Part shown: piece by piece, positions 1 to 6,945 of the stretch | Numbering within the stretch: the stretch's first letter is position 1 | How the letters are laid out: every line of letters begins with the position of its first letter | From: JAGLTA01 sp023142625 | Lineage (GTDB): Bacteria; Patescibacteriota; Patescibacteriia; JAACEG01 | Reading direction: 5' to 3' | Assembly: GCA_030641665.1 (NCBI GenBank) | Contig: DAOWHA010000001.1 | Span: 1-16,312 of the forward strand | Length of the DNA: 16,312 bases | Notes under the pieces: model-generated | What the model saw: the letters and a program-made list of their open reading frames with translations, nothing else | Database searches by the model: none | Told to the model about the DNA's origin: nothing | Made by a program: the position numbers and the translations under genes

Positions 1-1128
1 ATTGTTTTTATTTTAGCCACCACTGAAATCCATAAAGTTCCGCAGACTATTATTTCAAGGTGCCAGAGGTTTGATTTTCAAAAAATCGCTTTAGAAAAAA
101 TAGTAAAATGCCTGGCGGAAATCAGCAAAAAAGAAGGTGTGAAGACAAAAGAAGAGATTTTGAAAAACATTGCTTATAATTCCGAAGGATGTTTGCGCGA
201 CGCGGAAAGCATGCTTGGGCAAATATTGTCTATCGGCGAAAAAGAGATTACGGAAGAGCAGGCGGAAATGATTATTCCAAAAGTGAATGTCGGACTGATT
301 TTTTCGCTAACGGAATTTTTAATTAAAAAAGATATTAAAAGCGGGGTCGTTTTCATAAATGAAAATTTAAGCCAAGGAGTGAATTTAATAAAATTAACGC
401 AAGACTTGATAGAATTTTTTAGAAAATTAATTTTAATTAAAATAGATAAAAATTTAGAAATATTTACAAAACAGTTTACAGAAGACGATAAATTAAAAAT
501 TTTGGATTTTAACAGGCAGTTGGCAGAAAAAGAAATTTTTTTTATAATTGAAATTTTAAATAAACGGCTGGCTGAAATGCCGAACACAAAAATTGTTCAG
601 TTGCCGTTGGAATTGGCAATAATAGAAATATGTTCGCAAAATTTTATTTCACGCTCAAATTTTTGCGAAGAGAAAAAAGCAGATAAAACAGAAAGCGAAA
701 AAACAAAAAAATTCATCAATAAAAATAATTCAAAAGTTGTCATAGATAGCAATGATATAAGCATGTCTCATGAAAAAAATAATTCTGTAAAAATTAATTT
801 ATCTAATATTAAGAGAGATTGGCATGAGATAATCAATGAAGCAAAAAATTTTAATAATTCAATAGCGTCAACTTTGCAAATTGCCGGGATAAAAGAATTA
901 AACGGAAATGTTTTAACGCTCTGTTTTAAATATGAATTTCATCAGAAAAAGATTGCTGATATAAAAAATAAGGCTGTTGTTGAGGATATTATCAAGCAAA
1001 AGTTTAAAGAAGTAATTATTATTAATTCTATCTGTGATGAAAATTTTGAATATGGCGATGGCGATTTAATTAATAATAATCAAGCCGCAGACAAAATCAG
1101 CGAAGTTTTTAGAGACGAGATAGTTTGA
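1..1128 (+). CDS. dnaX: DNA polymerase III subunit gamma/tau, 3' part (5' end outside window)
   Basis: This is the clamp-loader subunit that helps load the sliding clamp on DNA. The reading frame is open from base 1, so the gene enters from the left. The first residues read LATTEIHKVPQTIISRCQRF, the AAA+ sensor-1 and SRC-motif region characteristic of DnaX (the SRC arginine acts on ATP in the neighbouring subunit). Next come the lid and collar helical region (GCLRDAESMLGQIL, a DnaX hallmark), a low-complexity Lys/Glu/Asn linker around residues 220-265, and a C-terminal domain (from about residue 275, KRDWHEIINEAK) resembling the tau polymerase-binding region. The stop is TGA. The GTG at 139 lies inside the conserved domain and is not the start. 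The Walker A part lies upstream of the window. The gene is 45 bp upstream of pyrG on the same strand. Confidence 0.93.
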   Translation: MVFILATTEIHKVPQTIISRCQRFDFQKIALEKIVKCLAEISKKEGVKTKEEILKNIAYNSEGCLRDAESMLGQILSIGEKEITEEQAEMIIPKVNVGLIFSLTEFLIKKDIKSGVVFINENLSQGVNLIKLTQDLIEFFRKLILIKIDKNLEIFTKQFTEDDKLKILDFNRQLAEKEIFFIIEILNKRLAEMPNTKIVQLPLELAIIEICSQNFISRSNFCEEKKADKTESEKTKKFINKNNSKVVIDSNDISMSHEKNNSVKINLSNIKRDWHEIINEAKNFNNSIASTLQIAGIKELNGNVLTLCFKYEFHQKKIADIKNKAVVEDIIKQKFKEVIIINSICDENFEYGDGDLINNNQAADKISEVFRDEIV

Positions 1129-1156
1129 TAAAATAATTTTATGAATTTTAAAAGTA

Positions 1157-1165
1157 TGCTATTAT
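1157..1165 (+). promoter_or_regulatory. Candidate extended -10 promoter for pyrG
   Basis: TG-C-TATTAT matches an extended -10 (TGnTATAAT with one mismatch), within TATGCTATTAT at 1155-1165. No good -35 lies 16-18 bp upstream, which extended -10 promoters can tolerate. Only 8 nt separate the hexamer from the pyrG ATG at 1174, so the transcript would be leaderless or nearly so. A near-identical motif precedes lgt. Confidence 0.5.
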
Positions 1166-1173
1166 ATTAAAAT

Positions 1174-2826
1174 ATGAAAACAAAAAATAAAAAAATAAAA
1201 AAATATATTTTTATAGTCGGCGGCGTTATGTCTTCTGTCGGCAAGGGCGTTGCATCCGCGTCAATAGGAAAAATTTTGCAGTCCAAGGGGTATCGCGTGG
1301 CAAATATTAAATGCGATATGTATGTGAATATTGACGCTGGAACAATAAGACCAGCGGAGCATGGCGAGGTTTTTGTTGGCGAAGACGGAATTGAAGCGGA
1401 TCAGGATTTAGGCAATTATGAGAGATTTACGAATCAGGTTTGCGATCGCGATAATTACATAACAACAGGGCAGGTGTATCAGGAAGTAATCCGCAAAGAG
1501 AGAAATTTAGAATACGGCGGAGAGGATGTTGAGGTTGTGCCAGATATTCCGAATGAAATTATACGAAGGATTAAGCTTTGCCAAAAGAAAAACAGGTCAG
1601 AAATAACGATTGTTGAATTCGGCGGAACAGTGGGAGAATACCAGCTCGTTCTGTTTTTAGAAGCTATTCGCATGATGAAAACAAAAAATCCAGACAATAT
1701 ATTTACTTTTATGGTAAGTTATCTGCCAACCCCCAGGCTTTTAGGCGAGCAAAAATCAAAGCCGACGCAATTTGCGATACGGACTCTGAATTCCACTGGA
1801 ATTACGCCAGATCTTATTTTATGCCGCGCAGAAAATAAATTATCCAATTTTACAAAAGAGACAATTAGCACTGTTTGCAGTTTGCCGAAAGAGAGGATAA
1901 TTTCAGCTCCAGATGTTTATTCAATATATGATGTTCCCGTAAACTTTGAAAAAGAGAATTTTAGCAAAGTTGTTTTAAAAATAATCGGGCTAAAAGCGCG
2001 AGAGAAAAATATGGAAGATTGGATAGAGTTCTCGCGCAGGATAAAAAATATTTCAAAAGAGATTACAATAGCGATAATCGGCAAATATTTTAATTTTAAA
2101 TCTTGCCGCGATACTTATATTTCAGTTATTGAATCAATAAATCACGCTTCGTGGCATTTTAATTTAAAGCCGAATATTTTATGGCTGGATGCCGAAAAGT
2201 ATGAAAAAGACAAAAATAGTTTGAAAGAATTAGATAATGTTGACGGAATTATAATACCTGGCGGTTTTGGCAAGCGCGGCGCGGAAGGGATGATTTTGGC
2301 CGCTAAATACGCGCGCGAAAACAGAATTCCTTATTTTGGATTATGTTTAGGGATGCAGATATTGACAATTGAATTTGCCAGATATATTTTAAAAACAGAA
2401 GATGCTGACTCAACTGAGCTAAATCCGAAGACAGTTAATCCTGTGATCTGCACGATGGAGGACCAAAAAAATAAAATTAAGAATAGAGAATATGGAGGAA
2501 CAATGCGGCTCGGCGCTTATCCAGCCAAGTTGCATAAAAATTCTTTAAGTTATAAGGCGTATAAGCTGGAAAATATTTTTGAGCGGCATAGGCACAGATA
2601 TGAATTTAATAATGATTATAGAGATATTTTAAAAAAGAACGGGTTAAGGATTGCTGGAATAAATCCGAATAGAAATTTAGTTGAAATTGTAGAGATAAAA
2701 AATCATCCATTTATGGTTGGCGTTCAGTTTCATCCAGAGTTCAAATCGCGTCCGCTAAAGCCGCATCCGCTGTTTAAAGAGTTTATAATGGCGGCAAAAA
2801 TAATATTAAAACAGAGAGATGAATAA
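1174..2826 (+). CDS. pyrG: CTP synthase (glutamine-hydrolysing)
   Basis: It makes CTP from UTP, ATP and glutamine, the last step of de novo pyrimidine nucleotide synthesis in the cytoplasm. At 550 aa it has the usual length. The N-terminal synthetase domain opens with the P-loop GGVMSSVGKGVASASIGKIL and continues with HGEVFV and a DLGNYERF segment. The C-terminal class I glutamine amidotransferase domain has the nucleophile Cys391 in GLCLGMQ, with His520 and Glu522 in the FHPEF motif completing the triad. The oxyanion-loop PGGFGKRG is present. The sequence following the P-loop (CDMYVNIDAGTIRPAEHGEV) differs from the proteobacterial DPYINVD form, which fits a CPR-type enzyme (recalled, not searched). 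The ATG at 1174 is the only sensible start and has no Shine-Dalgarno. The 3' end overlaps the next gene by 8 nt, so the two are probably translationally coupled. Confidence 0.97.
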   Translation: MKTKNKKIKKYIFIVGGVMSSVGKGVASASIGKILQSKGYRVANIKCDMYVNIDAGTIRPAEHGEVFVGEDGIEADQDLGNYERFTNQVCDRDNYITTGQVYQEVIRKERNLEYGGEDVEVVPDIPNEIIRRIKLCQKKNRSEITIVEFGGTVGEYQLVLFLEAIRMMKTKNPDNIFTFMVSYLPTPRLLGEQKSKPTQFAIRTLNSTGITPDLILCRAENKLSNFTKETISTVCSLPKERIISAPDVYSIYDVPVNFEKENFSKVVLKIIGLKAREKNMEDWIEFSRRIKNISKEITIAIIGKYFNFKSCRDTYISVIESINHASWHFNLKPNILWLDAEKYEKDKNSLKELDNVDGIIIPGGFGKRGAEGMILAAKYARENRIPYFGLCLGMQILTIEFARYILKTEDADSTELNPKTVNPVICTMEDQKNKIKNREYGGTMRLGAYPAKLHKNSLSYKAYKLENIFERHRHRYEFNNDYRDILKKNGLRIAGINPNRNLVEIVEIKNHPFMVGVQFHPEFKSRPLKPHPLFKEFIMAAKIILKQRDE

Positions 2827-3565
2827 ATATATTTTTACAATAATTATATCTTGCTTGATCGGCGCCAGTGTTTACGCTAATAATTTAATGGATTCTGACG
2901 CTGACGGCGTGTCAGATTATGATGAGATTAATGTTTATTATACAGATATGAATAACCCAGACACTGATGGCGATGGTTTTTCCGATTGGGTAGAATTAAA
3001 CAGCGGGTATTCCCCGCATAATTCAACGATAATAAAATTAGAGGATAGCGATTATGATAAAGATGGATTATCTGATAGAATGGAATTAAACTTTCATGCA
3101 AATTTAATAAATTCGGACACAGACGGCGATGGTTATTTGGACGGAGATGAGATTAAAAACGGCTATGATCCGTTAAAAGGAAATAAAGCAAAATTAAGCA
3201 AGCGGATTGAAATTAATACAGGCGAAAAACAGGAGTTAAGTTATTTTTTAGGCGATGTTAGAATGGGAATTTATCAAGTTTCAACAGGAAGATATGGAAT
3301 GCGAACGCCGCTTGGGCATTTTATGGTCGACAGCAAAAAAGAAAAGGCGTGGTCTGCTGCATATGGGTTATGGATGCCTTATTGGATGAGCATGCAAAAT
3401 GGTTATTTCGGAATACATGAATTGCCAGAGTGGCCGAATGGCGCTAAAGAAGGCGAGGATCATTTAGGCAAAGCGGTTTCTCATGGATGCATTCGTTTAG
3501 GGGTCGGTCCAGCAGAATTTTTATATAATTGGGCTGAAATTAATACCCTAGTTTTTATTTATTAA
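2819..3565 (+). CDS. Secreted L,D-transpeptidase (YkuD) with DxDxDG calcium-binding repeats
   Basis: This is a probable cell-wall enzyme that cross-links or modifies peptidoglycan through a catalytic cysteine. Residues 1-20 form a signal peptide with a plausible cleavage after VYA. Four bacterial thrombospondin type 3-like repeats follow, at residues 25-36, 48-59, 78-89 and 100-111, each of form DxDxDGxxDxxE, as in DTDGDGFSDWVE; such loops bind Ca2+. The YkuD domain occupies about 130-248. It includes FGIHELP (His200) and the catalytic SHGCIRL box with His222, Cys224 and Arg226. There is no LysM or peptidoglycan-binding domain, so the repeat region may act as a spacer between wall and catalytic domain (inference). 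The gene starts inside the end of pyrG (8-nt overlap) and ends 4 nt before def, so it is internal to an operon. Confidence 0.9.
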   Translation: MNKYIFTIIISCLIGASVYANNLMDSDADGVSDYDEINVYYTDMNNPDTDGDGFSDWVELNSGYSPHNSTIIKLEDSDYDKDGLSDRMELNFHANLINSDTDGDGYLDGDEIKNGYDPLKGNKAKLSKRIEINTGEKQELSYFLGDVRMGIYQVSTGRYGMRTPLGHFMVDSKKEKAWSAAYGLWMPYWMSMQNGYFGIHELPEWPNGAKEGEDHLGKAVSHGCIRLGVGPAEFLYNWAEINTLVFIY

Positions 3566-3569
3566 ATTT

Positions 3570-4022
3570 ATGGTTTTAGACATTAAAAAAAATCCAGATT
3601 CTGTTTTAAGAAAAAAATCAAAAGAAGTAAAAAAAATTGATAAAAAAATTATCAAGCTTATTGATGATATGTTTGAGACTATGATAGCAAATCCTGCTTG
3701 CGGGCTTGCCGCGCCGCAGATAGGAATTAGCAAAAGAATTATCACAATTGACTTAGAGGGGCAAATAATCAATGGCAAAAAATTTGTTTTAATTAATCCA
3801 AAAATTATAAAAAAATCATGGGCGAAAAGCGAAGATACTGAAAGATGCCTTAGTATTCCAGATATAGAAGTAAAAGTAAAAAGATCAAAAAATATAACTG
3901 TTGTTGGTCTGAATAAATCAAGAAATAAAATTACAATAAAAGCTGAAGGTTTAATGGCGCGCGCGCTTCAACACGAAATTGACCACTTAGAAGGAGTTTT
4001 AATAATAGATAAGAGGAGTTGA
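3570..4022 (+). CDS. def: Peptide deformylase
   Basis: It removes the N-formyl group from nascent proteins, a metal-dependent step at the ribosome exit. The 150 residues contain motif I GLAAPQIG (the glutamine is catalytic), motif II RCLSIP (Cys93 as metal ligand) and motif III QHEIDHLEG (His135 and His139 as ligands, Glu136 as general base). Motif II begins ERCLS instead of the more common EGCLS; all ligands are intact, so activity is expected. The protein ends just after motif III (8 residues), giving a short C-terminus. The ATG lies 4 nt after the transpeptidase stop, preceded by AAATTT and no Shine-Dalgarno. The stop is TGA, and a repeat-like tract starts at or inside the stop region. Confidence 0.95.
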   Translation: MVLDIKKNPDSVLRKKSKEVKKIDKKIIKLIDDMFETMIANPACGLAAPQIGISKRIITIDLEGQIINGKKFVLINPKIIKKSWAKSEDTERCLSIPDIEVKVKRSKNITVVGLNKSRNKITIKAEGLMARALQHEIDHLEGVLIIDKRS

Positions 4023-4066
4023 AAGTTGAAAGTCTATAAAGTCGAAAGCTACAAAGTTGTAAAGTT
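4023..4066 (+). repeat. Low-complexity aaagtc-type repeat tract after def
   Basis: The 58-nt gap between def and the next gene is filled with a quasi-tandem aaagt(c/t)-based tract. Its segment 4029-4048 (aaagtctataaagtcgaaag) matches 19 of 20 bases of a segment inside the alaS coding region (14712-14731). The match suggests a dispersed repeat family and not a regulatory site specific to this operon. A short palindrome, TACAAAGTTGTA, lies at its 3' side. Confidence 0.6.
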
Positions 4067-4080
4067 AATATTTTAAATTT

Positions 4081-4551
4081 ATGAAGAATATTCACGGCTT
4101 AATTTTTTTAATAGGAATTTTTTTATTAGTCAGTATGATTCTGTTTTATACTATTCCTTTAGTCTGTTATCAAGAAATACATCGTACGATTAAAAAGACC
4201 ATTACAGAAACTCAAGACAGCGAAAAGAGCGCTGTTTATGTAAAAAGCAATAAAAAAATTTATAATTCCGGTGATAATATGCGGCTTGTAATTGATCTGA
4301 AAAATTTTACTATTAAAGATGTTCTTAAGATTCAAGTTTTTGGAATTAAAACGGCAAGAGGAAATTTTGCTTTTAATAAAATCAGGGAAGTTGAAATAAA
4401 AGAGAATCCGTATAAGGTAATATTTGACATAAAATTGCCGTCTTGCTCCAAGTGCGCGGGGATTACTCCCGGTAAATATTCCATTAAGGTCAACATACTG
4501 CAAAAAGATGAAGTTGTAAAAAATGAAGTTGTGGATATTAAATTGCTTTAA
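4081..4551 (+). CDS. Membrane-anchored protein of unknown function
   Basis: I do not recognise this 156-residue protein. Residues about 5-28 form one strong hydrophobic helix (LIFLIGIFLLVSMILFYTIP), preceded by a short charged N-terminus. It is therefore either an N-terminal membrane anchor with an external domain or an uncleaved signal. The rest is strongly beta-patterned (alternating K/V/I, for example MRLVIDLKNF and KYSIKVNIL), like a small Ig-like or beta-sandwich domain. It has a CSKC pair at about residues 121-124 that could bind metal or form a disulfide, and an additional Cys in the anchor region. It follows def by 58 nt on the same strand and is convergent with the recombinase, 6 nt away. 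The secreted transpeptidase two genes upstream hints at an envelope role (inference only). Confidence 0.75.
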   Translation: MKNIHGLIFLIGIFLLVSMILFYTIPLVCYQEIHRTIKKTITETQDSEKSAVYVKSNKKIYNSGDNMRLVIDLKNFTIKDVLKIQVFGIKTARGNFAFNKIREVEIKENPYKVIFDIKLPSCSKCAGITPGKYSIKVNILQKDEVVKNEVVDIKLL

Positions 4552-4557
4552 GATTTT

Positions 4558-5490
4558 TTATCTGTTTTTTTGATTATGAAATTTTTTATAAGTCTCTTTT
4601 AGTTGTTTGTTTGTGACATGGGTGTAAATTTGCGTTGTTGTGATTGAAGAATGCCCAAGCATGCTTTGCACGCTGCGGATATCAGCGCCGTTTGACAGTA
4701 AATCTGTCGCAAAACTATGGCGAAGAGTATGCGGCGTTACATTTTTAGTAATGCCAGCTGCTTGCGCGTATTTTTTAACCAATCTTTCAATTGATCGCGG
4801 ACTTAGCGGTTTTTCTTTTTTATTTTGATTTCGCCGCGAGGCTTTGTCGTGGCGAATAAATAGAAAAAGCGAAATATCTGTCCGCAAATTTAAATAATTT
4901 TTTAGATGTTTTTTAGCGCTATTTGATAAAAATACAAGCCGAGGCTTATCGCCTTTGCCGCGAATTGTAAATTCGTCCTTTTTTAAATTCAGCCTGTCTT
5001 TTCGCAGGTTAGCCAACTCTGAAACGCGCAGCCCAGTTGAGAAAAAAAGCTCTAAAATCGCCTTGTCGCGTTTTTGAATAATGCTCGCATTTTTTATATT
5101 TAACGGCGTGTTTAGAAATTTTTTTAAATCGCTCTGATCTAAAAATTCCACTATCCGTTCCTCTGTTTTTGATAATTCTATTTTTTCAGGAGACACGCTT
5201 TTGATATCCTGTTTTGCCAAGTATTTTAAAAAAGCGCGCAAAGCGATTAAATAATGATTTTGCGTTTTTTTTTTGATAGTTTTGCCCCTTTGATTTTTTT
5301 GGCGGTTCAGCCAGAGCCGAAATTTTTTGATATTTTTTATTGAAATTTGCTCGCAGGTTTTGATTTTAGTAAAATCTAAAAAACGGTTTAGATAAAATTC
5401 ATAATTTTTAACAGTTTTAATCGCGCAATTTTTTTCAATTTCAAGATACTCGCGGAATTCTTTGATTAATTTGTTTATGTTATTATCCAT
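4558..5490 (-). CDS. Tyrosine recombinase, XerC/XerD family
   Basis: This is a site-specific recombinase, most likely the enzyme resolving chromosome dimers at dif. At 310 aa it has typical Xer length. Residues 1-95 form the SAM-like core-binding domain (KEFREYLEIEKN...FLKYLAKQ). The catalytic domain has Arg155 (STGLRVSEL), Lys179 (RGKGDKPR), His254 and Arg257 (HTLRHSFAT), His280 (MLGHSSITTTQ) and the nucleophile Tyr289 (IYTHV), so the full R-K-H-R-H-Y set is present. Two-gene XerC/XerD systems cannot be told from a single-Xer system here; the sequence alone does not decide XerC versus XerD. The ATG at 5490 is 6 bp from the divergent lgt start. It converges with the unknown membrane protein. 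No adjacent attachment site or integrase cargo was seen, which favours a housekeeping role. Confidence 0.93.
   Translation of the reverse strand: MDNNINKLIKEFREYLEIEKNCAIKTVKNYEFYLNRFLDFTKIKTCEQISIKNIKKFRLWLNRQKNQRGKTIKKKTQNHYLIALRAFLKYLAKQDIKSVSPEKIELSKTEERIVEFLDQSDLKKFLNTPLNIKNASIIQKRDKAILELFFSTGLRVSELANLRKDRLNLKKDEFTIRGKGDKPRLVFLSNSAKKHLKNYLNLRTDISLFLFIRHDKASRRNQNKKEKPLSPRSIERLVKKYAQAAGITKNVTPHTLRHSFATDLLSNGADIRSVQSMLGHSSITTTQIYTHVTNKQLKETYKKFHNQKNR
5478..5486 (+). promoter_or_regulatory. Candidate extended -10 promoter for lgt, inside the recombinase 5' end
   Basis: TG-T-TATTAT (full motif TATGTTATTAT, 5476-5486) matches the pyrG element at 10 of 11 positions. It ends 10 nt before the lgt ATG at 5497, predicting a leader of only a few nucleotides. 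It lies within codons of the divergent recombinase gene because the intergenic gap is just 6 bp. Confidence 0.5.
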
Positions 5491-5496
5491 TTTTGT

Positions 5497-6309
5497 ATGT
5501 TTTTACATAATTATAATCCAGATCCAATTATTTTTTCATTTAGCCAAATTCAAATTTATTGGTACGGATTTTTTATAAGCGCTGGAATTTTAGCGGGATT
5601 AATTATTGTTTCAAAACTTGCCGAGAAATACAAAATCAGCAAGGATAAAATTTTTAATTTAAGCGTATATTTAATTATATTCGGATTATTAGGAGCAAGA
5701 GTTTATAGCGTTATTTTAGATTTTCATCATTATTTTGAATATCCGATAGATATTTTTAAAATTTGGCAAGGCGGGCTGGCTATTCATGGGGCTATAATCG
5801 GCGGGTTGGCAGCGGGCTATGTTTGCGCGAAAAAACAAAAATTAAATTTTAGTTTAACGGCTGATATTGCCGCAGTTTCTGTTGCTTTGGGGCAGGCGAT
5901 AGGGCGCTGGGGGAATTATTTCAATCAAGAAGTTTTTGGAAAGCCGACAAATTTGCCATGGGGGATCCCGATAGACAAAATTAACCGCCCAGATATTTAT
6001 CAATCAGTGCAATATTTCCACCCGGCATTTTTATATGAATCAATTTTAAATCTGATCAATTTTTTCATTTTGCTGTTTTTGCATAAAAAAAAGATATCTC
6101 AAAATAAGCGCTCCAAATTTTTCGCTGACGGAAATATTTTTTTAATCTATTTATTAAATTATTCTTTAATTAGATTCGCGATGGAATTTATCCGCGTTGA
6201 CGAAACTTTAATGATTGCGAACTTTCGTGTTCCGCAACTATTAAGCGTTCTGTTATTTATTTTATCGTTAATTCTACTACTCATAAACAGCAAAAGAGTT
6301 ACTAAATAA
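5497..6309 (+). CDS. lgt: Prolipoprotein diacylglyceryl transferase
   Basis: It transfers a diacylglyceryl group from phosphatidylglycerol to the lipobox cysteine of prelipoproteins, in the cytoplasmic membrane. The 270-aa protein has several hydrophobic helices (about 21-40, 53-73, 94-111, 124-135, 182-196, 213-230, 247-264). The Lgt signature GRWGNYFNQEVFG lies at 136-148 (Arg137, Asn140, Glu145). His97 in IHGAIIGG corresponds to the essential His103 of E. coli, and HPAFLYES (175-182) and FIRVDE (231-236, Arg233) are also family-conserved. The start at 5497 places the first helix normally. Its presence implies lipoproteins are made; no lipoprotein signal peptidase lies in the window. The 3' end overlaps the convergent hydrolase by 8 nt. 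Confidence 0.96.
   Translation: MFLHNYNPDPIIFSFSQIQIYWYGFFISAGILAGLIIVSKLAEKYKISKDKIFNLSVYLIIFGLLGARVYSVILDFHHYFEYPIDIFKIWQGGLAIHGAIIGGLAAGYVCAKKQKLNFSLTADIAAVSVALGQAIGRWGNYFNQEVFGKPTNLPWGIPIDKINRPDIYQSVQYFHPAFLYESILNLINFFILLFLHKKKISQNKRSKFFADGNIFLIYLLNYSLIRFAMEFIRVDETLMIANFRVPQLLSVLLFILSLILLLINSKRVTK
5510..5515 (-). promoter_or_regulatory. Candidate -10 (TATAAT) for the recombinase gene, inside lgt
   Basis: On the minus strand a perfect TATAAT lies 19 nt upstream of the recombinase ATG at 5490. No strong -35 was found. It overlaps the first codons of lgt, mirroring the arrangement of the lgt promoter within the recombinase gene. In this AT-rich DNA a chance match is possible. Confidence 0.35.
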
Positions 6310-6904
6310 TTTTATTTTTAATTAGAAAATTTTTAACTCTTATAAACATTTTTTTGTGCCCTTCTGAATTTGGATGCAAGCCGTCTTCTAAATTTTCGTT
6401 TTTTAACAAATCAAACATTTCAATAAAAGGCAGATTGTTTTCTGCGCAAAAATTCTTAATCGCTAAATCGTATATTTTTATATTTTCATTATCATAATAT
6501 TTAGTTATACTCCAAGGTATCGGTTTTACTTTTAATTCGTCAACCATAGTTATTCCAATGAAGATAATTTTATTTGTAATTTTTTTTGATAAATTTTTAA
6601 GTTTTAATAAATTTTTATTAAAATCACTTAATAATACACTCGGATTATTTTTTGAATTAATATATTGCGAATCGTTTATTCCTATCGCAAAGATTATTAA
6701 CTCTGGATTTCTTGCTTTGGCTTCAATATTAAATCTTTTAAGCAGATCAAAAGTATCATTACCAGAAACGCCCAAATTAAAAACCGAAATATCGTAATCG
6801 CTTAAATCAAAATATTTTTTTAAACGATTAATCCACCCCCCCCCATCATAATCATTATAACCTTGTGAAATACTATCACCAAAAACACAGATTCTTTTTG
6901 ACAT
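6302..6904 (-). CDS. SGNH/GDSL-family hydrolase
   Basis: This is a serine esterase or lipase-type hydrolase of the SGNH fold; the substrate is unknown. In its 200 residues, block I is FGDSIS with nucleophile Ser11, block II is LGVSGND (Gly48, oxyanion region), block III is GINDS (Asn77) and block V is DGLHPN with Asp174 and His177. The complete catalytic set is therefore present. No signal peptide or membrane segment is visible, so it is probably cytoplasmic. Related proteins include TesA-like thioesterases and acylhydrolases, but nothing here fixes the substrate. The early coding region has nine consecutive G on the coding strand (6836-6844), encoding Gly21-Gly23-Trp; length change there would frameshift the gene at about codon 22. 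It lies 223 nt downstream of htpX, separated by a long palindrome, so co-transcription is uncertain. Confidence 0.88.
   Translation of the reverse strand: MSKRICVFGDSISQGYNDYDGGGWINRLKKYFDLSDYDISVFNLGVSGNDTFDLLKRFNIEAKARNPELIIFAIGINDSQYINSKNNPSVLLSDFNKNLLKLKNLSKKITNKIIFIGITMVDELKVKPIPWSITKYYDNENIKIYDLAIKNFCAENNLPFIEMFDLLKNENLEDGLHPNSEGHKKMFIRVKNFLIKNKII
6836..6844. repeat. Homopolymer C9 (G9 on the coding strand) in the hydrolase gene
   Basis: Nine consecutive C in otherwise AT-rich DNA, at codons 21-24 of the SGNH hydrolase. As given, the reading frame is intact. Runs of this kind are prone to slippage and to sequencing or assembly error. Confidence 0.9.
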
Positions 6905-6945
6905 ATTTTTAAAATTATTTTAATAATTAAGCGTTTGTTTTTTTA

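Noticed and set aside
139..141. GTG at 139 as the start of dnaX
   Set aside because: The frame is open to base 1 and encodes the conserved sensor-1/SRC region upstream of it, so the gene simply enters from outside the window.
174..587. 137-codon open frame on the minus strand within dnaX
   Set aside because: It is antisense to a conserved gene, Ser/Phe/Ile-rich as expected from complementing AT-rich coding DNA, and shows no domain.
4049..4061. TACAAAGTTGTA as a terminator or operator after def
   Set aside because: The stem is 5 bp with a 2-nt loop, too weak, and it is part of the low-complexity repeat tract.
4558..5490. Recombinase as an integrase of a mobile island
   Set aside because: It has full Xer-like length and motifs, no flanking tRNA, att repeats or cargo genes, and neighbours are housekeeping genes.
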